A DNA stretch of 64,000 nucleotides from Plumapathes pennacea (lineage: Eukaryota > Cnidaria > Anthozoa > Antipatharia > Myriopathidae): positions 14,588,184 through 14,652,183 of the forward strand of contig OZ038471.1 of NCBI GenBank assembly GCA_964036295.1, in the 5' to 3' direction. Below are positions 35,102 through 45,245 of this stretch, one piece after another (the first letter of the stretch is position 1; each line of letters starts with the position of its first letter). The notes under the pieces were generated by a model. The model worked only from the letters and a program-made list of their open reading frames with translations. It made no database searches and was not told where the DNA came from. Made by a program: the position numbers and the translations under genes.

Positions 35102-37786
35102 TTCACATGCAAACAGTTTAAGTTCTTGCATAATTTATAGACAAACCATTTAAACACGAAGACGCGCTATAAAAGGGAATGCTCCGCCCCCTAATTAGTA
35201 TTCAAACTGTGAACTGACCAAAATGGCTGCCAACGGTTAAAATGCTCTCCGAGAAATTCAAATAAAAACTAACAATCTGCCTTGATTTCCTCTCTTAGAA
35301 TAAAGAAATGGAAGCTCTTTACTGATTATAAAGCATCTGTGAAGTTTTACGTCCGTTTATTGACTTTTTACATCACTGGGAGAACAGCCGTTGTACGATT
35401 CAAATTTCGCGCTTCGAACTTCTTCGTCTCCGGGTTCTTCCTCGGCCTTCTGAGCCTTCTATCGCTAGATATGCTAAGAAGCAGTGTTTTCATGATATTA
35501 TGCGCGGACATCTAAATTGTAATTGCGCAAAAATATAATGTAACATTGTATCGTTGTTGCTTCCGTTTCTCTTCGGTAACGACTCTTTGCTTTCCTGGAT
35601 TTGTTTTTCTCGATGTGGCGACCAGTAATCATTCTACAGCAGGGAGGAAACGTCGATCGGCTGAAGAACGCCGCGGGTTATAGTTTTCAGTCGATCAACA
35701 TTAAGCTGAGCCGCAAGTGAATTATTTCATGGCGACTTTTTGACGGATTTTAAAATTCAGTGGACGGAACATCGACAAGAATTTATCGCTAGTTGTGTTC
35801 GGTGGGATTTGACGGAGTTCTGACCATTCTGAACGTATTTATCGGGCTTCGAGCGTTGGTAATTCGAAACTCCAGCCGTGTTGTTTCCACACGGCTTTTC
35901 TTCCGAGCAAAGCTGGCTAAAATGTCTCAAAATCCCACCAGAGACACAGGCAATCCGGGTAAGCGTTAATCTAGGCTTAACTTTTTTCATTAAAATTGTT
36001 TACTTGCGGTCTTGTGAAATTTCCATGTATATTTGCGTTGGCTCGGGCGCCTGTGTCGAAATTTATTTTGAAGTGGCAAGACAGTTGACCTTTTCTGTAT
36101 ACCGATAACCTCAGCATCACATTCCTCCATCACTTCAACATCTGAATTCTTATATTTACGACGGTATGTCGTGAACTCTACAGACTGACACGTATAATGG
36201 CAAATGACGGAACAATTATTATTTCACAGAGAGATCCCATAAGAGCGTCCGACACGGACGGCGGTTGATTGACAACTGAAGGCGAGAAACCTTAGGCACC
36301 TCTCCTTTTATACCGCGTCTTCGTGTTTAAATCAACCACGCAAGCGACATGTAGAACAGCTGCAGCAGGTTTTCACATCAAATTCCATAGATTACTTAAT
36401 TTGGTAGTTTTCCTAATACTTTACCTTATACAGGAAGTTAATTCTGATTTTTTTACATAAGTTATATCGCCTAGTGTCCACCATCCCCCTCCCCCAGGGG
36501 GTATTAGAGCGGCTTTTGCCTCCTTTCAAGTTGGATCATTACAAATCTGGCTTAACTATCGGGATATTTGAGGTGGGTAAAAATAGTGCGTTTTGTTAAT
36601 TTGCAAGAATGATAGAAAGAAGGTTGGAACAGTCCGAAAAACACGCATTAGCTAAATCCCCACCCCACCCCCCAAAAGACAGTTTTGACCTCTAAATTTG
36701 TTTAAATTTTATCAGTCAGCTTGCCTGTGTGTGTGTGTGTGTGTGTGTGTGTTTTAGCGCATTTAATATTTCTTGGCATCCAAAGAAAAACATCTGTGCA
36801 AAACTCTTTTTCATAGGAAAAGATTTTGTTCTAAGCCTCGGTTTAAAACAAAGGGAACAAGCCGCCGCTTGTGAACGAACTCTTGTTTGTTTCCAAACAA
36901 ACTCCGACTTTAAGGATTCAAAACGGATGTTTGATTGTCTCTTTTTTTTTTTTCACTCCGTTGATTGCCTAGTAATTCAAAACTAGATCGAACTTGCAGA
37001 AGTTTCATATGGAAGAAAAAGACCTAAGTGACTTGAAAATATTCAGTTTCGGTTTATCGTGATTGTATATTAGCCTTTCCACTCTTGAGAGTGGTCAAGT
37101 TTAGTTTTCTTAATATTTAGCTTTATAGTGTCTAACGATATGATACAGTATTGAGATCTTGTCATTGGATACCTTGCTCACATGAAAGCTGATTAAGCTC
37201 TCAGTTTTCACTTCATCACTCATACATTTTCTTCTTAAAACGTTGGGAGAATATGTATTTTGAGCTTGGGATTGACATGGTTACGTTAGTTTTAATTAAG
37301 GTGTTGTTGTATTAGTTGTTTTCTTCGTTTTGTTTTGGTAGATTTAAAACGGGTCGCTTGCGTGCGTGTAATGAGTAGAGCACAATAAAAGTAAAACTTA
37401 AACTGGGCAAGTTCGTTTCTACTTTATATTGGTGTCAACGATCGCGAGGGTTTCCCAGTTTCCTAAAAAGCGGTGGAAATGTATCGAACAATGCAAAAGA
37501 AATCGGCATTAATCACAAATATCCAAATTGAATTTAATGAATAAATACGGCCCCCGTACAAAAAGTATCGCCTTTAATACCCCTGGTATAATTATCACTA
37601 AGTACTGTGGGAACGACGCCCTATTGGCTCCATGTCTTCTTTGCATGAAGCGAGAAAGTGATATTTTTGAATATTCTATAAATCCCTCTTATTAATCATC
37701 AAGAAGTCACCCGCCTTTTGATTTCTAGTTTGAGTTTTGAATGAAAGTCGATGTAGTTAGCTGTACACCCACCCTTGCAACCCTTG
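35102..37786. other. TLDc 3' flank and intergenic sequence
   Basis: Contains the TLDc polyadenylation signal, a perfect (GT)n run at about 36726-36752 and a pyrimidine run at 36941-36955. Near 35922 there is an ATG with a 37-nt open segment followed by GG|GTAAGC, which could be a tiny first exon, but nothing else supports it. Confidence 0.45.
35261..35266 (+). terminator. Polyadenylation signal of the TLDc gene
   Basis: AATAAA 160 bp after the TLDc stop codon; first canonical hexamer downstream. Confidence 0.6.
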
Positions 37787-37787
37787 G

Positions 37788-37804
37788 TGCATGCTGGGAA
37801 GTGC
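37788..37804 (-). promoter_or_regulatory. ZNF143/Staf-like promoter motif
   Basis: The minus strand reads CTTCCCAGCATGCA, matching the conserved core of the Staf/ZNF143 site (TTCCCAGCATGC). It lies about 160 bp upstream of the ATG at 37961. Such sites mark TATA-less promoters in animals, so a transcription start between here and 37961 is inferred. Confidence 0.5.
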
Positions 37805-37960
37805 ACGACGAGCGTGAACTGAGGCCAAAGTGAGCGTGTACCGGTGCTGCACAGTCGAGGCTTCAGTTTTTATTTTAATACTGTATTGGTCGAGTTAGTA
37901 GACGCTGTAAAGGGTCAAGCAAAGCTGTGTTGATAATTCTGCAGCTACAATTAATCAAAA

Positions 37961-38086
37961 ATGACGGATGGAGATTGTGAAAGAGCTGAACATGCGGCTG
38001 AATCAGCGTTGGGTGTTTGGCCGTTGTGTTGTGTGATGGTATTTTGCTTCAATCAGCCATGTGATGTTCATATCACTAATGACCAG
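37961..38086 (+). CDS. Candidate first coding exon, unknown protein
   Basis: 42 codons from the ATG in AAAAATGACGG to the donor CCAG|GTACGG, phase 0. It begins MTDGDCERAEHAAES and ends in HITNDQ, with a Cys/hydrophobic middle (PLCCVMVFCF). It joins in phase to 39726. I do not recognise a family. Support comes from the ZNF143-like motif upstream and plausible splice sites, not from similarity. Confidence 0.4.
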
Positions 38087-38706
38087 GTACGGAAGTAGCT
38101 GACTGTGTGTACAAGTGTTATACAACTACTAATGCGTTCGTCCATTTGTATGTATTACATCCCCTCCCCCCCGGGCATTTGAACTTTTGGAGTTTTTGGC
38201 GGTCAAATTTCCTACCCTTGGGCCCAAAAAGCCATTTGTATGCCCCATATGTACGGAAAATGGAAGGGCAAGTGACCATTCTCTGGGCCACTGTCGATCA
38301 ATTTTCTGTAATTAGATGTGGAAAGTGATTGTATTTTGTGAATAGAATTATTGATGATGCACGTGTGCGATCGAGTAAATTAGTTCAAAACTTCCCACAG
38401 TTTGACGGGGAGGGTGTCAAATGCCCTAGGTATGCCAGGGTGGTGATATTAACAGTCCAATTTGATCGGTGCATTGCTGTAAATGAACCTCTTGGTTTGG
38501 GGAGCATTTTATAAAACAATTCTCTTATTGCCGTGCAGTAGTACAGTATTGTCATGCCCATATTGCCTTAGGCAAATTGAAATTGGACTTATGGACAAAA
38601 TTGCATGGGAGAATTAATAAATCTTCATTATAATTATATTATTTCTTCAGATCTTTTTGTGTTTGGGCTGTATTGAATTAGGTTAGAAATAAAATGTTTT
38701 GATGTA

Positions 38707-39000
38707 CAGTGAAACCTTAATATAACGAATCTCTGTGTAACGAAAACCTAAATACAACATAACAAACAATATTCTTTGGCCTGTTACAGCCCAGTTATGG
38801 TAAAATGTATGGAAGCGGAACCTTGTTATGACAAACAAATTTTCCCAGTCTTTTGGCCATCGTTATATCCAGGTTTCACTGTATACAATATTCTTTGGCC
38901 TGTTACAGCCCAGTTACAGTAAAATGTATGGAAGTGGAACCTTGTTATGACAAACAAATTTTCCCAGTCTTTTGGCCATCGTTATATCCAGGTTTCACTG
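38707..39000. mobile_element. Pogo/Tigger-like MITE with tandem half-duplication
   Basis: TA-flanked ends CAGTGAAACCTTAATATAACG at 38707 and, inverted, CAGTGAAACCTGGATATAACG ending at 38881 are typical of pogo/Tigger-group elements. The last 119 bp (from about 38766) are duplicated in tandem to 39000 with a few mismatches, so the right TIR occurs twice. Confidence 0.75.
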
Positions 39001-39016
39001 TATACCTACTATTGTT

Positions 39017-39091
39017 ATGACCTCAATCCCAGGCTCTTTCCTCTCCTGCCCCCTGCTCCTGAAGGGAGGGGAAAGAGCCTGGGAATGAGGT
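39017..39091. repeat. Short hairpin repeat
   Basis: CCTCAATCCCAGGCTCTTTCC and GGAAAGAGCCTGGGAATGAGG form a 21-bp stem around a 30-bp loop. It belongs to the same family as the GAGCCTGGGAACGAGGTTG string at 54-75. Confidence 0.7.
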
Positions 39092-39277
39092 TGCCATTGT
39101 TACAAGTGACCTGAAGGTTCTTTCACTCAATGATGGAAAATTATGCTATTTATTTACTTCTTGAGTGAATCATTAATTCATTGTTTTCCATTTCTTTTTA
39201 AGTTTTTCAATTTGAAAATTACATTTGAAAATTACAGCAATGCTTTATACCAGGCTTTATGCACACATTCAGGTATA

Positions 39278-39376
39278 GTGTGGAATCTCGTTAATACGAC
39301 CACCTACAGGCCAAAAAAAATTGGTGTTAACGAGGTGGTCGTAACGCAGTGGTCATAAGGCGGGCCTACAGTACAC
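39278..39376. repeat. Fragment of a Tigger-like element
   Basis: GTGGAATCTCGTTAATACGACCACC followed by an inverted GGTGTTAACGAGGTGGTCGTAA forms a small imperfect stem with pogo/Tigger-style words. A related sequence occurs near 48545-48660 (TTCAGTGGAACCTCCCTGAG). Confidence 0.5.
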
Positions 39377-39725
39377 GTGTGCAAAAAATTCATTTGTTGC
39401 TCTACTGAAAATGAACAAAAATGTCTGAAGGTAGTCTAGTATATATTCTATATGACAGCTAGTAGCCTCTTAATTTTTTTCTGGTGTTATCTTATTATCT
39501 TATCTGCATATTTTAATTACCACTGATTGTGTAATATTAATGTTTTCTAATTTATTGAAGTTTCCTTGGTAAGAATATTTTAAAATGTGTAGACAGAAAT
39601 TTTGAGAAAAAAATACAATAAAATAATTGCACTGATCTGTACCATGCCAAGAATTTATATTATTTTGTTGTCCACATAAAAGTAGCTATAGCTGTGCTGG
39701 GTTTAATACTTTTTCATTCTTTCAG

Positions 39726-39791
39726 GAAGTCAGGAATGTGACAGCAGGAGTTTTTGGACAATATTCATTACCAGTCCCATGGTTCTTGTAA
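39726..39791 (+). CDS. Candidate second exon, in-frame stop
   Basis: Follows CATTCTTTCAG at phase 0 and reads 21 codons (EVRNVTAGVFGQYSL...) to the TAA at 39789. Joined to 37961-38086 it gives a 63-residue protein. Alternatively a donor at TT|GTAAAA just before the stop could carry the transcript on to later exons. Unknown function. Confidence 0.3.
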   Translation, partial: EVRNVTAGVFGQYSLPVPWFL

Positions 39792-40116
39792 AAGTGCAGA
39801 TTGTACGTGTGAATGGCAGAAAGAAGAGGTCTGTTCAATGGATTCATTTACCAAGGTGCAGTATATTGTACAACACTTAACAGAGAATACAGATATCTAA
39901 AGAAGTTCATCCAAAAGTAACCCTAAATTTCTGTGAGTGACTTTAAAGAGGCCTTTTCTGCAGCCAATTCAATGTTTTTGCTTACATCTGGAAATATGAA
40001 TAAAATTCAAGGCTAATTTTTTTTTCCCAACAGAAGAAAATGAAATAAATCAGTGGCAAAATAGGTAGTAAGTAACACTTTAGACAAAAGGAAACTAATT
40101 TTTGTCAAACGAGGCA

Positions 40117-40243
40117 GGGGGTGGGGTGGTCCACTGTAGCTCATGTCCATATAAATTTGCTTCAGAGACTTAAAGGGGGAGGGGTGGTCCACTGTAGCTC
40201 ATGTCCATATAATGCTTTTTTTTTTTTTTTTTTTTTTCTTCAG
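40117..40243. repeat. Local 61-bp-spaced direct repeat and T run
   Basis: GGGGTGGTCCACTGTAGCTC and its following ATGTCCATATAA occur at about 40123 and again at about 40184. A 26-base T run at 40216-40237 precedes CTTCAG, so this could be a strong acceptor, but the following short segment has stops in all frames before its donor. Confidence 0.7.
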
Positions 40244-40643
40244 GAATTTTTGTGGAGTAATGAAATATGACATTGATGGGTTGCTGGAACAATGAAAGAG
40301 GTAATCTGCTGTAGATGTAAATTACATAACTTGTATATTTGTGTGTACAATACATTATATTGTCTGTCTGCTTTCATCTTGTAGGTTAAACTGACCAATC
40401 ACACGGCCAATTTTTGTGTCTAGTTGCAACAGAGTCCTGCTACAAGTTTTTTTTTTGCGCAACATTGCTCTTCAACTTGCAACGCAACAATGTTGCAGGA
40501 CAAGTTGCACGATTTTGTTGCCTGTATTACTGCACCTTAAGCCCCTGTGATAAGAGCATCATTGCGTGATCACTGGGCCGGCATCCTCTTTATAGTCTAC
40601 CCTTTTTGTTCTAGCTTTTACTAATTTTATTTTTCATTCTTAG

Positions 40644-40715
40644 GATTGGTCTTGGAGCTCTACCAATGGACACACAAGACCACAAGGGGTCGAAGTGCAC
40701 AAGCACATTGGCAAG
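40644..40715 (+). CDS. Candidate internal exon, unknown protein
   Basis: 72 bp between TTCATTCTTAG and the consensus donor AAG|GTACGT. Frame 1 is open with both ends in phase 0 (starts DWSWSSTNGH, ends HKHIGK). The phase matches the next two candidate exons. Unrecognised; a non-coding transcript is also possible. Confidence 0.35.
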
Positions 40716-41281
40716 GTACGTACTACCGCTGACCAGGATACTGATGGCTCCGAGACGGAGACCAAACAGACTTATTATGACACAAAAGCACCACATAACT
40801 TCGCCTAACAAGCCCCCATTGTCAGTAACTTGTGTGACATGTGTTATTCAATTCAATTACTGACTGGCTCATTATTCACCAATACGTACTCGCTCGGTCG
40901 GTCGCTCATGCACTCTCTTACCTCATCTCTTAGTCACACTGACTTCCTTTCTCATTTTATTCACTCACTCACTCACTCACTCACCCACCCACCAGGTCAG
41001 AATAAGTCCCCAAAAAAAAACACGATTACCGTCTATTTCGGAATAGGAATGAACGGGTTAGTCCCAAAAGAACGTGCCCTTAAGAGGCATAAATTATACC
41101 CTATTTGAGACTATACACAAATGCTTCAAAACGATATCCTTGCATGGTTTATACATGAGATTGCCCCTCCCCTGGAATCAGATGAGAAGATTCAATCATT
41201 CTTATATCTGATCACTTTTATGGCGTGCTAATCCTTTTGCACCAAATGCAGTCTGATGAAAAGGAATTTTTGTCACGCTAG

Positions 41282-41356
41282 GGCATCAGTCTTGAACAAG
41301 ATGAGTACAATAATGTGTGGGTAACAAGACGAAGCAAGAGTCCAGTCTTCGCCAAG
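41282..41356 (+). CDS. Candidate internal exon, unknown protein
   Basis: 75 bp between GTCACGCTAG and AAG|GTAAAG, phase 0-0, reading GISLEQDEYNNVWVTRR then SKSPVFAK. The composition is protein-like. It ends in the same xAAG|GT pattern as its neighbours. Unrecognised. Confidence 0.38.
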
Positions 41357-41734
41357 GTAAAGTCAATTGCACAGCCCACTAAAAGCAAAACAATTCATAA
41401 AAGGTTCAAGAAGTTACGGTGTTTTACCCAAGCTTGCTCTCTGGCTAATTTACATAAATAATATATAATTTACAAAAACATTACCATCTTTTTTTGTGTT
41501 TGAAATGATTTCTACGTGATTACTATGTACGATCTGCGGATAAATCACCAGTTAATTCTCACAACCGTTCAGGGAGAAAATCTGTGAGTGATATAGTGAG
41601 AATTAACAGTTCAATCAGCTTTCTTTGAATAAACTGTCAAGTGCAAAGTTCTCCCTGCTGCATGGTGTATCTCTGTTGAGATAATAAAATGAGAATTTTG
41701 AAGTTGATCACTCCTGGGAGCGAATAGGTTCAAC

Positions 41735-42046
41735 ACAGTTGCAAACTTAACCTTGAGTATAGTCAACTATTTGCAGTTGTTTACCATTTTACTCCCGCTG
41801 AAATTCATGTACAATTATACCGTTCAGTCTCTCACTGCACAGTTGAAAACTTAACCTTGAGTATAGTCAACTATTTGCAGTTGTTTACCATTTTACTCCC
41901 GCTGAAATTCATGGACAATTATACCGTTCAGTCTCTCACTGCACCGTTGCAAACTTAACCTTGAGTATAGTCAACTATTTGCAGTTGTTTACCATTTTAC
42001 TCCCGCTGAAATTCATGGACAATTATACCGTTCAGTCTCTCACTGC
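41735..42046. repeat. Three tandem copies of a 104-bp unit
   Basis: The unit includes AACTTAACCTTGAGTATAGT and ends near TCAGTCTCTCACTGCA. Copies start near 41743, 41847 and 41951 and differ at only a few positions, so the expansion is recent. Confidence 0.9.
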
Positions 42047-42169
42047 AGATTCTTCGGATAACAACTGATCAAACTATCAATTCTCCCTACATCACTCATA
42101 CATATTCTTGTTTTAATGCTTGTGAGAATTTGTATTAAGAGCTCAGCAGTGAAGAGAGGTTTTAGGGTG

Positions 42170-42470
42170 ACTGTCTTAAAACCAAATCCAAAGTAACTAC
42201 ATTGCCAATCACAACGACATTAACAAAACACGTTCAACCAAGCAGAAGCCAACGCAGTTTGCAAATGGTTTTCAGTTTTGAAAAAGAGACCCTTATGCTG
42301 TGTTTCACTTTGAGCAGTGCTGCTATCAACAGTGCGAGACAGCACCTTTGCCACTTGCTTGCTTACGAGAGATGATCGCAATCGGGTTTTGCTTTTGTTT
42401 CTGATTGGCCAAACGCAAAGCAAAAGTAATCCTGCAATTATTTTCAGCATGAAACTTAAAAGCGTTAACC
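42170..42470. repeat. Dispersed repeat related to 32548-32710
   Basis: Both regions share runs such as AACCAAA(A/T)CCAAAGTAA, GCCAATCACA and CAG(A/T)AGCCAA in the same order, with high divergence. An old interspersed repeat of unknown class. Confidence 0.45.
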
Positions 42471-42755
42471 CTTTCACTCCCAAGCTCAAAGTACAAATTC
42501 TCCCAACCATAAAATAAGAAAATGTAGGAGTGATGAAAAGAGAATTGATGTTTTAACCAGTTGTCATTTGTGCAAGGTATCAAATGCCAAATTCTCTATA
42601 TACTGTATGATATATCTGTGGTGGGAGACTGAAAAGAGAAAATTGAAGTTGATCACTCTTGGGAGTTGAAAGCGTTAACTTCGGAGATTACTCTTCCTTG
42701 TTACAGTATTTTTCACGTGTTTAAAAGTCAGTTTGACCCTTTTTGTTATTTTCAG

Positions 42756-42821
42756 GGAAGTTTTCTATTGGTGGAAGTGATGGCCAAAAAAGGAGTACTA
42801 CCGCTTAAAAAGGCCCGCAAG
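42756..42821 (+). CDS. Candidate internal exon, unknown protein
   Basis: 66 bp between TTGTTATTTTCAG and AAG|GTAACA, phase 0-0, reading GSFLLVEVMAKKG then VLPLKKARK. It has a good polypyrimidine tract. With the exons at 40644 and 41282 it makes a continuous 71-codon segment without stops, basic at its end. Unrecognised. Confidence 0.38.
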
Positions 42822-43004
42822 GTAACAAGCCACTGAATTACTTTTCAGGAAATAATAAAAATATTTACAAGGGTTTTCAAAGCTCGCTTTTCTTATATGC
42901 GGCCATTTTTATGCCATCAACGATACAAGTGCGCAGTTGGCTGATCTCTGTTTCCTAGGAAGCAATTTTTTTATGGCAGAGGTTCACAGGCCGTGCTAAT
43001 ATCC

Positions 43005-43285
43005 CAGGGGGAGGGGTACTCCCATATATGAGCCATATAGGTATGTGTCGTCCCAGAGGGTATCATTTTCAGCATTTTAGTCTGAAATAAGGCATCGATT
43101 TTAACCTTTTGGTCTGGAATAGGGTCGGAGGTTTTGATATTTGGTCTGAAATAGGGTCGAAAATCGCAAATTTTGGCCTGAAGGACGGCCGAACATCGCA
43201 AATTTTTGTCTAAAAGAGGGTCAATAATTGCAAGTTTTGGTCTGAAGTAGGGCAAGGGTTTTCAGTCCCAGGCGGCACACTCCTC
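43005..43285. repeat. GGTCTGAAATAGGG repeat family, copy 1
   Basis: Starts GGGGGAGGGGTACTCCCATA and ends AGGCGGCACACTCCTC. The interior repeats TTTGGTCTGAAATAGGGTCG about six times at roughly 30-40 bp spacing. Related copies occur at 53800-54203 (inverted) and 54890-55199. Non-coding. Confidence 0.75.
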
Positions 43286-43289
43286 ATCC

Positions 43290-43605
43290 ATGTCCAATAC
43301 TGTCGACTTGTATCGACTCGTAAAAGTCAGTTGTCCATTCGTACGAAGCGTACGAACTGCATAATGAATTCACGAGTCGTAAAAAAGGGGATACGATCTG
43401 TACGAATCGTATAATGTATTCACGGGTCGTAAAGAAATATTGTCCATCCGTACGGATCGTGCGGATTGAATAACTGGCATCTCATTATATGACACTTCCG
43501 GTCCACTAAATTGGCCCAAGTCTGTCGATCCGTACGATTCGTACGAATCGTCTAACATATTCATGACTCGTTGTCGATCCGTGAATTTCTTTAAAGATAC
43601 TTTTG
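43290..43605. repeat. Degenerate array of CGTACG-rich palindromic units
   Basis: About five imperfect units of roughly 50-60 bp, each with a palindrome such as CCGTACGATTCGTACGAATC or TTCGTACGAAGCGTACGAA followed by ATTCA(C/T)GA(G/C)TCGT. The words are dyad-symmetric, as in protein-binding sites or terminal repeats of mobile elements. Function unknown. Confidence 0.65.
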
Positions 43606-43669
43606 TGATGAATTTCATTCAGTGGATGAATGTTCATCATTCTGTTAAACACTCCACTCGCAAGGAAGA

Positions 43670-44290
43670 ATGAGTATTCCGCGTTCTACAAAAGACAGTG
43701 CGCAAAACGAAAGCCGTTATAACGCGCTAAGTGCAATGGGTGAAAACTCCACGCCAAATACACAAGGGAAAATGAGTATTCCGCGTTCCACAAAAGACAG
43801 TGCGCAAAACGAAAGCCGTTATAGCGCGCTAAGTGCAATGGGTGAAAACTCCACGCCAAATACACAAGGGAAAATGAGTATTCTGCGTTCTACTAAAGAC
43901 AGTGCGCGAAACGAAAGCCGTTATGATGCGCTAAAAGCATTGGGTGAAAACTCCACGTCAAACACACAAGGGAATATGCGTATTCCGCGTTCTCCTAAAG
44001 ACCACGCGCGAAACGAAAGCCGTCATAATGCGCTAAAAGCAACGGTCAATACTCCACGCCAGATTCACAAGAGTGAGTATTCATCGTTGACCTTACACAC
44101 ATTGCGCGAAACGAAAGCCGTACTGCGCGAAAAGCAATGGTGCTGCTGTAGATATTGCAAATTTACTTTTTACTGCATAATAGATGTTATTATCAACAAT
44201 GTCATGCGGATGCGCCCAAAATATTACATTCCAATAGCCCATGATCAGTCAACACAAAAGTATTGTCCAACAAACGCCAACATAAAGTAA
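43670..44290 (+). CDS. ORF with 34-residue tandem repeats, unknown
   Basis: 206 codons from an ATG that has an in-frame stop 27 bases upstream. Residues 1-136 are four units of 34 residues (102 bp), for example MSIPRSTKDSAQNESRYNAL followed by SAMGENSTPNTQGK. Units 1 and 2 differ at two bases, unit 3 at more, and unit 4 is diverged. The reading frame stays open through all units. The units are polar, Ser/Asn/Thr-rich and predicted disordered. The last 70 residues are unrelated. No family is recognised, and it may be a low-complexity part of the neighbouring mobile element rather than a host gene. Confidence 0.35.
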   Translation: MSIPRSTKDSAQNESRYNALSAMGENSTPNTQGKMSIPRSTKDSAQNESRYSALSAMGENSTPNTQGKMSILRSTKDSARNESRYDALKALGENSTSNTQGNMRIPRSPKDHARNESRHNALKATVNTPRQIHKSEYSSLTLHTLRETKAVLREKQWCCCRYCKFTFYCIIDVIINNVMRMRPKYYIPIAHDQSTQKYCPTNANIK

Positions 44291-44292
44291 GG

Positions 44293-44661
44293 TCAGTCAC
44301 GCCCGGTTTCGTCCATGTAAAGAGTTCTTTTCCATGACAAATCATAATAGAACCACTCATGTGCCTTCCTTTTCCAATTCTTCACGATGAACTCCAGTTG
44401 TCTTTCTCTCTTCAGTGCTTTTCTGCGTTTGTGGTCTCTCGCCCACTCTTGCGTTGCCATTATCCATTTCCTTATCAAACTTGGTTCGCAGCCATTCCCG
44501 ATGAAAAATAGCGCAATCTTAAAACTCTGCGCATCCGTCAGAGGTTTCCTCCAAAAGTCTCTCTGAACCCAGAGCGGCCACAAGGTAAATTTAAAAAATG
44601 CATCTCCGTTCAATAACTTAAATAATGCCCTTCTCTCTTTCACGATTTTCGCGCGGATCAT
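44293..44661 (-). CDS. Uncharacterised mobile-element-type ORF
   Basis: 122 codons, rich in Trp, Phe, Lys and Arg: LFKLLNGDAFFKFTLWPLWV, ALFFIGNGCEPSLIRKWIMA, WFYYDLSWKRTLYMDETG. I recall similar proteins as repeated, uncharacterised anthozoan ORFs, but no function. Its position just downstream (in its own orientation) of the gag-like fragment suggests they belong to one inserted element. High positive charge would fit nucleic-acid binding. Confidence 0.45.
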   Translation of the reverse strand: MIRAKIVKERRALFKLLNGDAFFKFTLWPLWVQRDFWRKPLTDAQSFKIALFFIGNGCEPSLIRKWIMATQEWARDHKRRKALKRERQLEFIVKNWKRKAHEWFYYDLSWKRTLYMDETGRD

Positions 44662-44730
44662 GAGTCTTTATAATACGATAACACAAAACATTCGTCCATG
44701 ACGAGGACATCTGTTTTACTGTAAGTATCT

Positions 44731-45245
44731 CTAATGATATTCACGAATCGACAACGGTTGGGCATAATTCCTAAAGATGTTCGTGATTTTATCGTGAAAG
44801 AACTTCTTGCCCCATCGTTTGTTTACAATGTCGGCTAGTTGGGTATTTACGGCGGCGCCTTTTTTGTCCCTGTCCTCAAAAACCGCGCTCAACTCTTTGA
44901 GCAACTCGTCTTCAGCGCCATCAGCCGGGTTGGCAGCCACAGAATTCAAGCTAGGAGGTATTGATCAAATCCTGAATATCATCATCCGACGCTGTGACAC
45001 TGATTGCATCGGCGTCTTTTCGAGCTTTCTCTGGCGGCCGTTCGCCGTACCCCTCTTCATCCGAGGAGCTGTCACTCCGATAACGTTTGCGAGCGGAGCT
45101 GGCATCCAGAACACGTTGTGGTTTCCTGCGCTTCGCGAGATCCTTCCCCGGTGGGAAGATTTTGACCGAGTTTCCCCAAAAACTGGAACATACTGCTCAT
45201 GTTTTCGTTGAGCTGTGCTAAGACTGATTCGATTTTTGGTGCTCT
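44731..45245 (-). pseudogene. Probable DIRS-type gag fragment
   Basis: The frame 44731-44949 reads DELLKELSAVFEDRDKKGAA then ADIVNKRWGKKF, like the Gag-like protein of tyrosine-recombinase (DIRS) elements known to me from anthozoans. Upstream in the same direction, after a stop, SDSSSDEEGYGERPPEKA and DAISVTASDDDIQDL continue the homology. A frameshift near 45130 separates this from an LAQLNENMSSMFQFLGKL segment. Recombinase and RT are not found, so this is a broken 5' fragment. Confidence 0.55.

Noticed and set aside
35922..35958. First exon encoding MSQNPTRDTGNP with donor GGTAAGC
   Set aside because: Only 37 nt with no supporting promoter motif or phase-matched partner; no signal peptide, so it does not suit the SRCR gene.
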